A stretch of DNA of 38,211 bases. It comes from Thermoplasmata archaeon (GTDB taxonomy: Archaea; Thermoplasmatota; Thermoplasmata; Lutacidiplasmatales; UBA184). The notes beneath the pieces are model-generated. The model was given only the letters and a program-made list of their open reading frames with translations, was not told where the DNA came from and ran no database searches. Both the position numbers and the translations under genes were made by a program. The stretch covers positions 74,260-112,470 of the forward strand of contig DAHUYN010000007.1 in the NCBI GenBank assembly GCA_027315165.1, given 5' to 3'. Positions 8,002-16,278 of this stretch are shown here, piece by piece (position 1 is the stretch's first letter; every line of letters starts with the position of its first letter).

Positions 8002-9059
8002 CGGCCCCCGCCGCCCGCTCGAGCGAGTCGTCCGAGCCGTCGCTCGAGGTGCTCGTCGGCCAGGCCGTCGGCTCGCGCAGCATCGGCGAGCTGGCCGACC
8101 TGCTCCCCGTGCTCTCGGAGGACCTCGCGGCGGTCGACCGCCGCCTGCAGTCGGTCCTGCCCGCGCAGTACCGGCAGCTCACCGACGCCGCCTCCTACGC
8201 CTGCTCGACCGGCGGCAAGCGGGTCCGGCCGCTGCTGATGGCCGCGATGTACCGCGCCTTCGGCCAGCCGTCGACGGTCGCGATCCACTCGCTCGCCGCG
8301 GCGTTCCAGCTGATCCACACCGCCTCGCTCGTGCACGACGACGTGATCGATCACGCCGAGCTGCGACGGGGGCGCCCGTCGGTCCCGAGGGCGTTCGGCC
8401 TTCCCGCCGCGATCGTCACCGGGGACTACCTCTTCGTCCGCGCCTTCGAGCTCGCGGCCGACTACACGCGGGGCATCATCCTGCGCTGCGGCGAGGCGTG
8501 CGCCGACCTCGTCGAGGGCGAGGTCCTTCAAGAGGCGAGCCGGTTCGACCTCACGACGGGGCGCGAGCACTACTTCCGCGTCGTCGAGCGGAAGACCGCC
8601 GCGATCATCGCCGCCGCGCTCGCGAGCGTCGCGGAGATCGGCGGCTCGGCGACCGCGGTCGTCGACGCCTGCGCGACGTACGGGAAGGCCGTTGGGATCG
8701 CCTTCCAGCTCCGGGACGACCTCCTCGACGTCTACGGGGATCCGGACCTTCTCGGCAAGCCGCTCTACGCGGACTTCCGCGAGGGGAACCCGACGCTGAT
8801 CTCGCTCGCCGCCTACCAGCGGCTCGACGCCGGCCGCCGCGCGGAGTTCGAGCGCATCTTCGCCCTCCGGCGCAAGCAGCCGGGAGACCTTCTGCGCCTG
8901 CGGAACCTCGTCGACGAGACCGGCGCCTACGAGGTCGCCGCGAGGGAGGCGACGGAGTGGGCGGAACGGGCGGTCCGCTCCCTCGACGCGCTCCCGAGGG
9001 GCCCGTACCATGACCTGCTCGACCGGATGGCCCGCGGCGCCGCCGTCCGCCCGTTCTGA
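7998..9059 (+). CDS. Polyprenyl (long-chain type) diphosphate synthase
   Basis: Trans-isoprenyl diphosphate synthase, 353 residues from the GTG that overlaps the upstream stop (GTGA) and follows GGGAGGGCC. Motifs: GGKRVRP (72-78), first aspartate-rich motif DDVID (114-118), RRGRPSVP after it, and second aspartate-rich motif DDLLD (240-244). Residues five and four before the first motif are A109 and S110. Small residues there leave an open product tunnel, as in octaprenyl/heptaprenyl synthases (the local context LIHTASLVHDDVID resembles bacterial IspB), rather than the bulky residues of short-chain farnesyl synthases. A quinone-tail synthase next to complex I is therefore plausible, though geranylgeranyl diphosphate for lipids cannot be excluded. 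Confidence 0.88.
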   Translation: MTAPAARSSESSEPSLEVLVGQAVGSRSIGELADLLPVLSEDLAAVDRRLQSVLPAQYRQLTDAASYACSTGGKRVRPLLMAAMYRAFGQPSTVAIHSLAAAFQLIHTASLVHDDVIDHAELRRGRPSVPRAFGLPAAIVTGDYLFVRAFELAADYTRGIILRCGEACADLVEGEVLQEASRFDLTTGREHYFRVVERKTAAIIAAALASVAEIGGSATAVVDACATYGKAVGIAFQLRDDLLDVYGDPDLLGKPLYADFREGNPTLISLAAYQRLDAGRRAEFERIFALRRKQPGDLLRLRNLVDETGAYEVAAREATEWAERAVRSLDALPRGPYHDLLDRMARGAAVRPF

Positions 9060-9119
9060 CGCCCGCGTGTCGAGCGAAAGCTACAAGTCGGGCGCCTCGG
9101 CTCTCGCCGCGGGCACACG

Positions 9120-9572
9120 ATGAGCTCCGCCTCGGGCCACCCGCACGCGACCGCTCCGGCACCCGCGGTCGAGCACCTCCCGCCGAAGTGGGAGCCGACG
9201 CCGGTGACGCCCTCGCTCCCGCTCGGCGTCGCGGTCCTCGCGGTCGCGATCGCCCTCGCGGGCGTGGTCGTCCTCCTCGCGGGCGCGCTCTACCTGCTCA
9301 ACGCCTACTTCGGGAACCTCGTGCCGGTCACGCTCCTCATCGTCCGCTCCGTCGACCCCGTGGGGGCGGCGATCCTGGTCCTCCTCGGGGCGATCCTGAT
9401 CAGCGTCGCCACGGCGCTGTGGCGCCAGGAATCGTGGGCGCTCTGGACCACGATCGTCGTCCTGTTCGTCTCCCTCGCCTACCTGTTCTTCACGGCCTCG
9501 ATCACGGTGCTGTTCGTCGTCTTCCTGCTCCTGTTCGTCTACCTCCTCGCCGTCCGACGGCACTTCTACTGA
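9120..9572 (+). CDS. Hypothetical membrane protein, four predicted helices
   Basis: 150 residues with a polar Pro/His-rich N-terminus (about 30 residues) and four hydrophobic segments near residues 33-60, 68-98, 105-124 and 126-146, ending in the basic RRHFY. No family recognised. A weak AT-rich box (AAAGCTACAAG, 9077-9087) lies about 35 bases upstream and could start a new transcript. Its stop codon shares a base with the start of the downstream amidohydrolase gene (TGATG), suggesting translational coupling. Confidence 0.7.
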   Translation: MSSASGHPHATAPAPAVEHLPPKWEPTPVTPSLPLGVAVLAVAIALAGVVVLLAGALYLLNAYFGNLVPVTLLIVRSVDPVGAAILVLLGAILISVATALWRQESWALWTTIVVLFVSLAYLFFTASITVLFVVFLLLFVYLLAVRRHFY

Positions 9573-10381
9573 TGCGGATCCTCCTGGCCCAGCTCGCCCC
9601 GCGCAAGGGCGACGTCGACAGCAACCTCGCTCGCCTGCGCAAGGTCGTCGGCGCCGCGCGGGCCGACCTCTACGTCTTTCCCGAGCTCTTCCTGAGCGGC
9701 TACTCGGTCGGCGACGCCTTCCCCAAGCTCGCCCTCGCTCCGGGGGCCCCGGCGTGGACCGCGCTCCAGCGGACCGCGGTCGACGCCTCCGCCGCCGTCG
9801 TCGTCGGCGGCCCGGTCCTCGTTCCCGAGCGAGCGGGAGAGGTCTACAACGCCGTGCTGTTCGCGACCCCGGACGGCGCGGTCACCTACCAGGCCAAGCG
9901 GTTCCTGCCGACCTACGGCCCCTTCGAGGAGGGGAGCCACTTCACCCCGACCGCGGAGAGCCGGGTCCGTCCGCTCGGGCCGCACCGGCTCGGCCTCGAG
10001 ATCTGCTACGACGCCTTCTTCCCCGAGGTCTCGAGGGAGCTCGCCCTCGGCGGCGCGGACCTCCTCGTCGTCGTCTCGGCCGCGCCGGTGACCTCCTCTC
10101 GGCTGTTCGAGCGGGTCCTGCCCGCGCGCGCCGTCGAGAACGCGCTTGCGCTCCTCTACGTCAACCGGGTCGGGGTCGAGGACGGCCTCGTCTTCGGCGG
10201 CGGCAGCGGCGCCTGGGACGCGCGCGGGGAGCCCCGCCCTCTCGAGCCCGCGGGGGTCGCCGGCCTCGCCCCCGAAGAGCTCGTCGTGCTCGTCGACCTC
10301 GACCTCACGGACGTCCCGAGATGGCGGCGGTTCCGCCCGACGCTGCGGGACGTCTCGAGCCGGCCCCCCGCGGCCCCGTAG
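9572..10381 (+). CDS. Carbon-nitrogen hydrolase (nitrilase superfamily)
   Basis: 269-residue amidohydrolase. The catalytic triad is visible: E38 in YVFPELFLSGY, K109 in QAKRFLPTYGPFEE and C145 in LEICYDAFFPE. The K-x-x-L-P-x-Y-x-x-F-x-E context resembles the glutaminase domain of glutamine-dependent NAD+ synthetases as well as stand-alone amidases. No NAD synthetase domain is attached or adjacent, so the substrate is undefined. Starts on an ATG overlapping the stop of the membrane protein gene. It ends 63 bases before top6B, leaving room for that gene's promoter. Confidence 0.85.
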   Translation: MRILLAQLAPRKGDVDSNLARLRKVVGAARADLYVFPELFLSGYSVGDAFPKLALAPGAPAWTALQRTAVDASAAVVVGGPVLVPERAGEVYNAVLFATPDGAVTYQAKRFLPTYGPFEEGSHFTPTAESRVRPLGPHRLGLEICYDAFFPEVSRELALGGADLLVVVSAAPVTSSRLFERVLPARAVENALALLYVNRVGVEDGLVFGGGSGAWDARGEPRPLEPAGVAGLAPEELVVLVDLDLTDVPRWRRFRPTLRDVSSRPPAAP

Positions 10382-10413
10382 GCGCGACGAGGGCTCGCTC
10401 GTCGAACCCACCG

Positions 10414-10421
10414 CTTATAGA
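10414..10421 (+). promoter_or_regulatory. TATA box for top6B
   Basis: CTTATAGA, the only AT-rich octamer in the 63-base gap. Its centre lies about 27 bases before the GTG start at 10445, the distance expected when transcription starts at or next to the start codon (leaderless mRNA). Confidence 0.7.
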
Positions 10422-10444
10422 CCTCGCCGGGTGGTGCAGGATCG

Positions 10445-12457
10445 GTGCCCGCGGCCCGGACGCTCGCCGAGACGCTCGCGGCGAAGCAACGCGAGATCTC
10501 CGTCGCGGAGTTCTTCGAGCGGAACCGCCAGATCCTCGGGTTCGACAACCCGCTTCGGGCCCTCCTCACGACGGTGAAGGAGGCCGTCGACAACGCGCTC
10601 GACGCCTGTGAGGAGGCCGAGGTCCTCCCAGAGATCCACGTCGAGATCTCGAAGGAGGGGGCCGACCGCCTCCGCGTCGCGGTCGACGACAACGGTCCGG
10701 GGATCCTCAAGCGGGAGATCCCCAACGTCTTCGGTCGGCTCCTCTACGGCTCACGCTTCCATGCCAACCGCCAGTCCCGAGGCCAGCAGGGCATCGGGAT
10801 CTCGGCCGCAGTCCTCTACGCCGGCCTCACGACGGCCCGCCCGGTCCTCGTGATGTCGAAGGTCGCCGAGGAGGAGGCCGCCCACGTCGTCGAGCTCCTG
10901 CTCGACACGCAGCGGAACCTCCCCAAGGTCGTCCGTGAGGACCTCCAGCTCTGGGACCGCCCCTCGGGGACCCGCGTCGAGCTGCTCCTCAAGGCGAAGT
11001 ACCAGCGCGGCCGCCAGTCACCGTTCGAGTACCTGCGGGGCACGGCGATCGTCAACCCGCACGCGCGCTTCGTCCTCACCGAGCCGGACGGGACCCGCAT
11101 CACCTACGAACGGGCGAGCGAGGAGGTCCCGAAGGTGCCGACAGAGGTCCCGCCGCACCCCTACGGGCTCGAGCTCGGCGAGCTCTCCTCGAGGCTGAAG
11201 GCCTCGCGTCGCGCGACGCTCTCGGAGATGCTCCAGACCGACCTCGCCGGCGTCTCGGCCCGCGCGGCCCGCGAGGTCCTCGAGGGGGCCGGTCTCAAGG
11301 CCCGCGACGTCCCCGGCGACGTCCACGGGGAGGCGCTCGAGCGGCTCCTCCAAGCGCTCCACACCGTCGCGCTCGTGCCCCCGTCGGCCGACTGCCTCTC
11401 CCCGATCGGCCCCGTCCTGATCAAACGGGGGCTCCGGAACGTCCTCGGGGACGTGCGCCCCGACTTCTACGCGCCGCCGGTGAGCCGGCCCCCGCGCGTC
11501 CGCGGGGGGTTCCCGTTCCTCGTCGAGGTCGGCCTCGTCTACGGCGGCGGCCTCCCCGTCGACCAGCCGATCCAGCTGCTCCGGTTCGCCAACCGCGTGC
11601 CGCTGTTGTTCCAGCAGGGCGCCTGTGCGATCACGAACGCCGTGCAGACGATGGACTGGCGGCGCTACGGGCTCGACCAGCGGGGCGGGAGCGGCCTTCC
11701 GGTCGGACCCTGCCTTCTGCTCGTCCACGTCGCCTCGACGAAGATCCCGTTCACGAGCGAGGCGAAGGAGGCCGTCGCCGAGGACCCCGAGCTCGACAAG
11801 GAGCTCACGCTCGCGCTGCAGTCGGCGGCCCGCCACCTGCGCACCCACCTCTCACGACGGACCCGTCGCGACCAGGCGGAGGAGAAGTTCGCGATCATCC
11901 TCAAGATCCTGCCCAAGCTGGCGGAGAAGACGAGCCACCTCGTCGGCAAGCCGATCCCCGACCTGACGCCCGTCATCACGAAGATCATGGACGTCGTCAA
12001 CGTCGAGACGACGATCGCGACGGAGGGGGCGCGCACGGTCCGGGCCGAAGTGACGAACTACACGCCGCGCGCGCGCGTGCTCGAGGCGTTCGTCGAGATG
12101 CCCGCCGAGGTCTTCGGCGCCGCCACCTTCGCACCCGCGCCGGACGGGACCGACCCGGCGCTGGGTCGGGCCTGGTGGACGCTCGAGAAGCTGGCGCCGA
12201 ACGGCCGCGAGCGTCTCGAGGTGGCGTTCCCGAAGGGGACGGAGGTCGACGCGAGCGACCTCACGTGGTACCTCGCCGGCGTCGACGAGGCGCATCTTCT
12301 CGGGGCGGAGACGCTCCCCGGCGACTGGGACATACGGCTCCCACGGGCCGTCATCGAGGCGGCGCAGGAGGCGGGCGAGCCCCTCCCCTCGCCCGAAGAA
12401 CCGGAGGTGGACTACGATGCCGCAGAAGCGAGCGAGCACGTCGAAGAGGACGACTGA
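10445..12457 (+). CDS. top6B: DNA topoisomerase VI subunit B
   Basis: ATPase subunit of the archaeal type IIB topoisomerase, 670 residues. GHKL motifs: N-box [10 protein letters not shown] with N50, DDNGPGI at 81-87 (ATP/Mg2+ site), RGQQGIGIS at 112-120 (glycine-rich ATP lid). The transducer domain carries the switch-lysine region [13 protein letters not shown]. After the helix-2-turn-helix and transducer domains a C-terminal part of about 200 residues follows, longer than in crenarchaeal proteins (about 530 residues) and reminiscent of the C-terminal Ig-like extension of some euryarchaeal TopoVIB. The GTG start is placed by the TATA box. The 3' end overlaps top6A by 41 bases, so both subunits are made from one message. 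Confidence 0.96.
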   Translation: MPAARTLAETLAAKQREISVAEFFERNRQILGFDNPLRALLTTVKEAVDNALDACEEAEVLPEIHVEISKEGADRLRVAVDDNGPGILKREIPNVFGRLLYGSRFHANRQSRGQQGIGISAAVLYAGLTTARPVLVMSKVAEEEAAHVVELLLDTQRNLPKVVREDLQLWDRPSGTRVELLLKAKYQRGRQSPFEYLRGTAIVNPHARFVLTEPDGTRITYERASEEVPKVPTEVPPHPYGLELGELSSRLKASRRATLSEMLQTDLAGVSARAAREVLEGAGLKARDVPGDVHGEALERLLQALHTVALVPPSADCLSPIGPVLIKRGLRNVLGDVRPDFYAPPVSRPPRVRGGFPFLVEVGLVYGGGLPVDQPIQLLRFANRVPLLFQQGACAITNAVQTMDWRRYGLDQRGGSGLPVGPCLLLVHVASTKIPFTSEAKEAVAEDPELDKELTLALQSAARHLRTHLSRRTRRDQAEEKFAIILKILPKLAEKTSHLVGKPIPDLTPVITKIMDVVNVETTIATEGARTVRAEVTNYTPRARVLEAFVEMPAEVFGAATFAPAPDGTDPALGRAWWTLEKLAPNGRERLEVAFPKGTEVDASDLTWYLAGVDEAHLLGAETLPGDWDIRLPRAVIEAAQEAGEPLPSPEEPEVDYDAAEASEHVEEDD

Positions 12458-13556
12458 CGTCGAGGAGGGGTCGGTCCGGGCCGATGCGCTCGCGCCGACG
12501 TTCGACCTCGCGCGGTCGATCTACGAGCAGCTCGAACACGGCGAGATCCCGCGGATGCGGCTCCCGCTGAGGACCAAGCAGAACATCGCCTTCCAGATGC
12601 GCGAGGGGGTCTGGCGGCTCGGCCGGGCCCTCGGCACCCGCAGCGCGCGGAAGCTCGACGGGGCGCTGATGCTCCTGCGAACCTTCTACCTCGTCGACTT
12701 CATCAACGAGATGGCGCGCGACCGCAAGACCTCGACGCTCCGGGAGCTCTACTACATCTCCGAGGGCTGGGAGGAGGCGAAGTTCCACTCCGAGGACGAG
12801 TCGAACCTCCTCATCGAGGACCTCGAGGTCCTCTGCGAGCGCCTGCGCGAGGACTTCCGGGTCCACCCGGAGGAGAACGGCGCCTCCGTCATCGGCGACC
12901 TCACGATCAAGGAGCGCAACCGCAAGGGGGTCGTCAAGAAGATCAACTGCCGCGACGACGTCGGGGACGGCGGCTACGCGCTGCCGTTCAACGTCGAGAA
13001 GGAGAAGATCACCTTCGAGTCGACGGGCGCGAAGTTCGTCATCGCGATCGAGTGCGGCGGCATGGTCGACCGACTCGCCGAGAACGGGTTCGACGAGGAG
13101 AACGACGCGATCCTCCTCCACCTCAAGGGCCAGCCGGCCCGGTCGACGCGGCGCTTTCTCAAGCGCCTCAACGCCGAGCTGAACCTCCCCGTCGTCGTCT
13201 TCACCGACGGCGACCCCTGGTCGTTCCGCATCTTCGCGAGCGTCGCCTTCGGGGCCATCAAGACGGCGCACATCTCCCAGTACCTCGCCACGCCGTCGGC
13301 CGAGTTCCTGGGCGTGACCGCGAGCGACATCGAGAACTACAAGCTGCCGTCGGACACGCTCTCCGACCAGGACGTCCGGGCCCTGCAGGCGGAGCTCAGC
13401 GACCCCCGGTTCAAGACCGCCGAGTGGCGCTCGGAGATCGAGCTGATGCTCAAGAACGGGAAGAAGGCCGAGCAGCAGTCGCTCGCCAAGTACGGGCTCA
13501 ACTACGTCACGGAGACCTACCTCCCCGAAAAGCTCGGGGAGATGGGGGTCCTGTAG
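12417..13556 (+). CDS. top6A: DNA topoisomerase VI subunit A
   Basis: Spo11-like DNA-cleaving subunit, 379 residues. The winged-helix (5Y-CAP) domain has the nucleophile in [14 protein letters not shown]113, the second tyrosine, is the expected catalytic residue by comparison with Spo11. The Toprim domain shows the acidic metal ligands in VIAIECGG and VVFTDGDPW. With subunit B it forms an A2B2 enzyme that relaxes and decatenates DNA. The ATG lies 41 bases inside top6B in another frame. An N-terminal stretch of 20 polar residues precedes the conserved part, so a slightly later start is possible but no better candidate is seen. Confidence 0.96.
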   Translation: MPQKRASTSKRTTDVEEGSVRADALAPTFDLARSIYEQLEHGEIPRMRLPLRTKQNIAFQMREGVWRLGRALGTRSARKLDGALMLLRTFYLVDFINEMARDRKTSTLRELYYISEGWEEAKFHSEDESNLLIEDLEVLCERLREDFRVHPEENGASVIGDLTIKERNRKGVVKKINCRDDVGDGGYALPFNVEKEKITFESTGAKFVIAIECGGMVDRLAENGFDEENDAILLHLKGQPARSTRRFLKRLNAELNLPVVVFTDGDPWSFRIFASVAFGAIKTAHISQYLATPSAEFLGVTASDIENYKLPSDTLSDQDVRALQAELSDPRFKTAEWRSEIELMLKNGKKAEQQSLAKYGLNYVTETYLPEKLGEMGVL

Positions 13557-13565
13557 CGGGGCATC

Positions 13566-13573
13566 CGTTAAGC
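13566..13573 (+). promoter_or_regulatory. TATA-like box for the SDR gene at 13597
   Basis: CGTTAAGC, centred about 27 bases before the ATG; the same GTTAAG form appears at the same distance before the genes at 18904 and 36299. Confidence 0.55.
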
Positions 13574-13596
13574 GGGGCGGTCGGCTCCCCCGAGCG

Positions 13597-14439
13597 ATGG
13601 CCGAGGGGGCGCCGCGGGTCGCCGTCGTCACGGGAGCGGCCGGCGCCGTCGGAGGGGCGGCGGTCCGCGCGCTGAGGACCCGAGGGTTCACCGTCGTCGC
13701 CGCGACGCGCGCGGGCGGCTCCGGTCTCGAGGAGGACCTCGAGGTCGCGGGCGCGCCCCCCGTCGAGATCGAGCGGTTCGACCTCGCGCGGCCGGCCTCC
13801 GTCCGGGCCGCGGCGGCCCGGATCGTCGCGCGACACCCGTCGATCGGGGCCGTCGTCCTCGCCGCCGCCGTCCTCGCGCGACGCCGGGTCGTCACGCCCG
13901 AGGGGTTCGAGCAGATGTTCGCGACGAACCAGCTCGGCCCCTTTCTCCTCGTCCACGAGCTGCTCCCCGCGCTCCGTCGGGCGGACGGCGCGTCGGTGCT
14001 CACGGTGACCGCTCCGTCGACGGCGGCGGTCGACCTAAACGACCTCGGCGCCGAGCGCCGGTTCTCCCCCGTCCGGGTCTTCGGCTCGACGAAGGCGGAG
14101 AACCTCCTGTTCGCTCTCGAGCTCGCGCGACGCGAGCGGGCCCACGGGGTCCGGTCGAACGCGGTCTTCCCGGGGGTCGTGCGCTCGGGGCTGATGCGCG
14201 AGGCGCCGGCGCTCGTGAGGCTCTTCGCCTACGCGGCCGGCCGCGCCCCTGACGCCGCGGGCGACGCGATCGCCGCGCTCGTCGCCGACCCGGCCTTCCG
14301 CGCGCAGAGCGGCGTCTTCTTCCGCCTCACGACGCCCATCGAGATCCCCGAGAGCGCTCGCGACCCCGAGCTCGCGCGGCGGCTCTGGACCGAGTGCGAG
14401 AGGCTCCTCGGCGTCGCGCCCGCGACGGATTCGGCCTAG
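13597..14439 (+). CDS. SDR family protein with Phe in place of the catalytic Tyr
   Basis: 280-residue short-chain dehydrogenase/reductase fold. The N-terminal nucleotide-binding motif VVTGAAGAVGGAA is intact, as are the central NQLGPFLLV region (N-helix) and a SNAVFPGVVRS segment after the active site. The expected YxxxK motif reads FGSTK, with F162 and K166, so the catalytic tyrosine is missing. This may mean altered chemistry or a non-enzymatic, cofactor-binding role. Codon use and length are normal, so it does not look like a decaying gene. It ends on a CTAG tetramer shared with the stop codon of the convergent gene. Confidence 0.82.
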   Translation: MAEGAPRVAVVTGAAGAVGGAAVRALRTRGFTVVAATRAGGSGLEEDLEVAGAPPVEIERFDLARPASVRAAAARIVARHPSIGAVVLAAAVLARRRVVTPEGFEQMFATNQLGPFLLVHELLPALRRADGASVLTVTAPSTAAVDLNDLGAERRFSPVRVFGSTKAENLLFALELARRERAHGVRSNAVFPGVVRSGLMREAPALVRLFAYAAGRAPDAAGDAIAALVADPAFRAQSGVFFRLTTPIEIPESARDPELARRLWTECERLLGVAPATDSA

Positions 14440-14864
14440 CGTCCCAACGGGCGCTCGAGGCCGAACCGTTCGAGGACGCCCGCCGCCGTCAGCCGCTCGG
14501 CGAGCTCGACCGGGACGTAATGACGTCCCCCCGGGACCTGCAGGGCCTCGAAGCGAATCCCCTGCTCCTCGAACTCGGTGCCCTCGGCCCCCGCCTCGAG
14601 CGCCGTGCCGGCGCCCCGGGGGCCCGGCGTCCGACCGTCCTGGCCGAGCACGAGCCGGTCGGCGGCGAGGTCGAGGAGCACCCAGTCGCCGGGCACCAAG
14701 AGGGAGAGCCGGAGGATCCTCGGACGGAAGCGCGCCTCGCTCTCCGTCTCCGTCCGCTGGAAGAGGACGACCTCGCGGTCGCCGACGCGCTCGAGCCGGA
14801 CGAACATGAAGCTCTTCTTGAGGAACTCGAGCACGTTCGTCTCGAGGTCGACGGGATCCACCAT
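14436..14864 (-). CDS. Hypothetical protein
   Basis: 142 residues, soluble, charged, rich in beta-forming stretches (RLERVGDREVVLFQR, LRLSLLVPGDWVLLDL) and ending in a helical VPVELAERLTAAGVLERFG segment. No family recognised. The ATG start is supported by a palindromic TTATAA box about 27 bases upstream. Convergent with the SDR gene: both stop codons are the two strands of one CTAG. Confidence 0.68.
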   Translation of the reverse strand: MVDPVDLETNVLEFLKKSFMFVRLERVGDREVVLFQRTETESEARFRPRILRLSLLVPGDWVLLDLAADRLVLGQDGRTPGPRGAGTALEAGAEGTEFEEQGIRFEALQVPGGRHYVPVELAERLTAAGVLERFGLERPLGR

Positions 14865-14887
14865 CTCGCGTGCCCATCCGACCGGCC

Positions 14888-14895
14888 GTTATAAC
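14888..14895 (-). promoter_or_regulatory. TATA box for the gene at 14864
   Basis: GTTATAAC, a perfect palindrome, centred 27-28 bases before the ATG at 14864; consistent with a leaderless transcript. Confidence 0.65.
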
Positions 14896-14960
14896 GCGCC
14901 GTGCCGTCGTGGCCGGACCGAGCTTCGTCTCCTCGACCGGCGGCCCCGGCCGAGACAAGC

Positions 14961-14969
14961 CTAATAAAG
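14961..14969 (+). promoter_or_regulatory. TATA box for eL41
   Basis: CTAATAAAG, about 42 bases before the ATG at 15007, predicting a short leader of roughly 15 bases. Confidence 0.55.
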
Positions 14970-15006
14970 GGTCGGAAGTAGGCCCCGCCGTTCCGGACAG
15001 GGTCGA

Positions 15007-15114
15007 ATGAAACGCAGCTCGCGCGTTTGGAAGAAGCGCGGCCACATGCGGTGGAAGTGGCGCAAGAAGCGGATGCGCCGCCGCATGCGCGCCCAGAAGA
15101 TGCGCAAGCAGTAG
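15007..15114 (+). CDS. rpl41e: Large ribosomal subunit protein eL41
   Basis: A 35-residue, extremely basic peptide. Residues 14-27 read MRWKWRKKRMRRRM, closely matching the eukaryotic L41 start MRAKWRKKRMRRLK. The preceding 13 residues (MKRSSRVWKKRGH) match the N-terminal extension I recall for euryarchaeal eL41. eL41 is a single helix that bridges the two ribosomal subunits. Trp and Arg/Lys make up most of the sequence and there is no acidic residue. The ATG at 15007 is preferred over the internal ATG at 15046 because of that extension and the upstream TATA box. So short a gene is easily missed by automated annotation. Confidence 0.88.
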   Translation: MKRSSRVWKKRGHMRWKWRKKRMRRRMRAQKMRKQ

Positions 15115-15163
15115 GCCCGGTGCTTCGCCCCCGTCGGGGAGCGGGTGCCGGACGAACCCCTTC

Positions 15164-15397
15164 CTACCGGCCGAGGCGGCTGAGTTCGCGCTCGGCCTTC
15201 GTCGCCTTCTTCCAGGCCTTGTAGTGGGCCCGACACAGCGGCGCGCGCCGGCCCTTCTCGGGCAGGCTCGAGAAGGCCCGGCGGGCCTCTGCGAGAGCGA
15301 GGTGGCGGAGCGCCTCCTCACCGCACCCCGGGACGAGGCAGGTCTCGGGGGCCTCCTCGCGACGGGCGCGCGGGGCGCCGTCCCCCTCGGGGCTCAT
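15164..15397 (-). CDS. Small Cys/His protein (putative zinc-binding), sucCD operon
   Basis: 77 residues. Cysteines 20 and 25 (CLVPGC) and the later C55-x2-H58 (LCRAHYK) form a C-x4-C ... C-x2-H pattern suited to binding one zinc ion. The C-terminal third is a basic helix (HYKAWKKATKAERELSRLG). The start ATG overlaps the sucD stop as ATGA, so it is the third translationally coupled gene of the sucC-sucD transcript. No function can be named; nucleic-acid or protein binding is a guess from composition. Confidence 0.72.
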   Translation of the reverse strand: MSPEGDGAPRARREEAPETCLVPGCGEEALRHLALAEARRAFSSLPEKGRRAPLCRAHYKAWKKATKAERELSRLGR

Positions 15398-16278
15398 CGG
15401 TGCCGGAGCTCCTTCAGCCGCGCCGCGACGAGGCCGGGGATCTCGTAGGGGAAGGTGGCGACCTCGGCCCCGGCCTCGCGGAGCGCGGTCAGCTTGCTCT
15501 CGGCCGTCCCGCGGCCGCGGGCGATGATGGCGCCGGCGTGTCCCATCCGCTTCCCCGGCGGGGCGGACCGGCCCGCGACGTAGGCGACCACCGGCTTGGA
15601 GAGATGCGCCTTCACGAACTCGGCGGCCTCCTCCTCGGCCGTGCCGCCGATCTCCCCGACGAGGACGATGAGGTCCGTGTCGGGGTCGGCGTCGAACAGG
15701 GGCAGCGCGTCGACGAACGAGGTGCCGACGACGGGGTCCCCGCCGAGGCCGATGCACGTCGACTGCCCGAGCCCGACCTCCTTGATCCCGTTGACGATCT
15801 CGTAGGTGAGCGTGCCGCTCCTCGAGATGATCCCGACGCGCCCGGGCCGGAAGACGACGTTCGGGATGATCCCGACCTTCGCCTGGCCCGGCGCGGCGAT
15901 CCCCGGGCAGTTGGGGCCGATGATCCGCGCCCCGTGCGCGCGGGCGTAGTGGTACATCGTGAGCATGTCGTGGAAGGGGATGTGCTCGGTGACGACGACC
16001 GCGAGGCGGAGCCCTGAGTCGACCGCCTCGAGGAGCGCGTCCTTCGCGTACGGCGCCGGGACGAAGATCACCGTCGCGTTCGCGCCCGTCGCGGCGACGG
16101 CGTCGGCGACGGCATCGTAGACGGGGACCCCCTCGACCGAGGTGCCGCCCTTGCCGGGCGTCACGCCCGCGACCACCTGGGTCCCGAACAGCTGCATCTG
16201 ACGCGTGTGGACGGTCCCCTGGTGACCCGTGATCCCCTGGACGAGGACCCGCGTCTCCGCGTTGACGAGAACGCTCAT
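15394..16278 (-). CDS. sucD: Succinate-CoA ligase, alpha subunit
   Basis: 294 residues. CoA-binding Rossmann domain with VLVQGITGHQGTVHT near the N-terminus, GPNCPGI and the SRSGTLTYE segment, and the phosphohistidine H247 in GKRMGHAGAI. With SucC it converts succinyl-CoA to succinate with substrate-level phosphorylation in the citric acid cycle, or runs in reverse. The ATG overlaps the sucC stop (ATGA), and the stop in turn overlaps the small Cys/His gene. Confidence 0.96.
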   Translation of the reverse strand: MSVLVNAETRVLVQGITGHQGTVHTRQMQLFGTQVVAGVTPGKGGTSVEGVPVYDAVADAVAATGANATVIFVPAPYAKDALLEAVDSGLRLAVVVTEHIPFHDMLTMYHYARAHGARIIGPNCPGIAAPGQAKVGIIPNVVFRPGRVGIISRSGTLTYEIVNGIKEVGLGQSTCIGLGGDPVVGTSFVDALPLFDADPDTDLIVLVGEIGGTAEEEAAEFVKAHLSKPVVAYVAGRSAPPGKRMGHAGAIIARGRGTAESKLTALREAGAEVATFPYEIPGLVAARLKELRHR

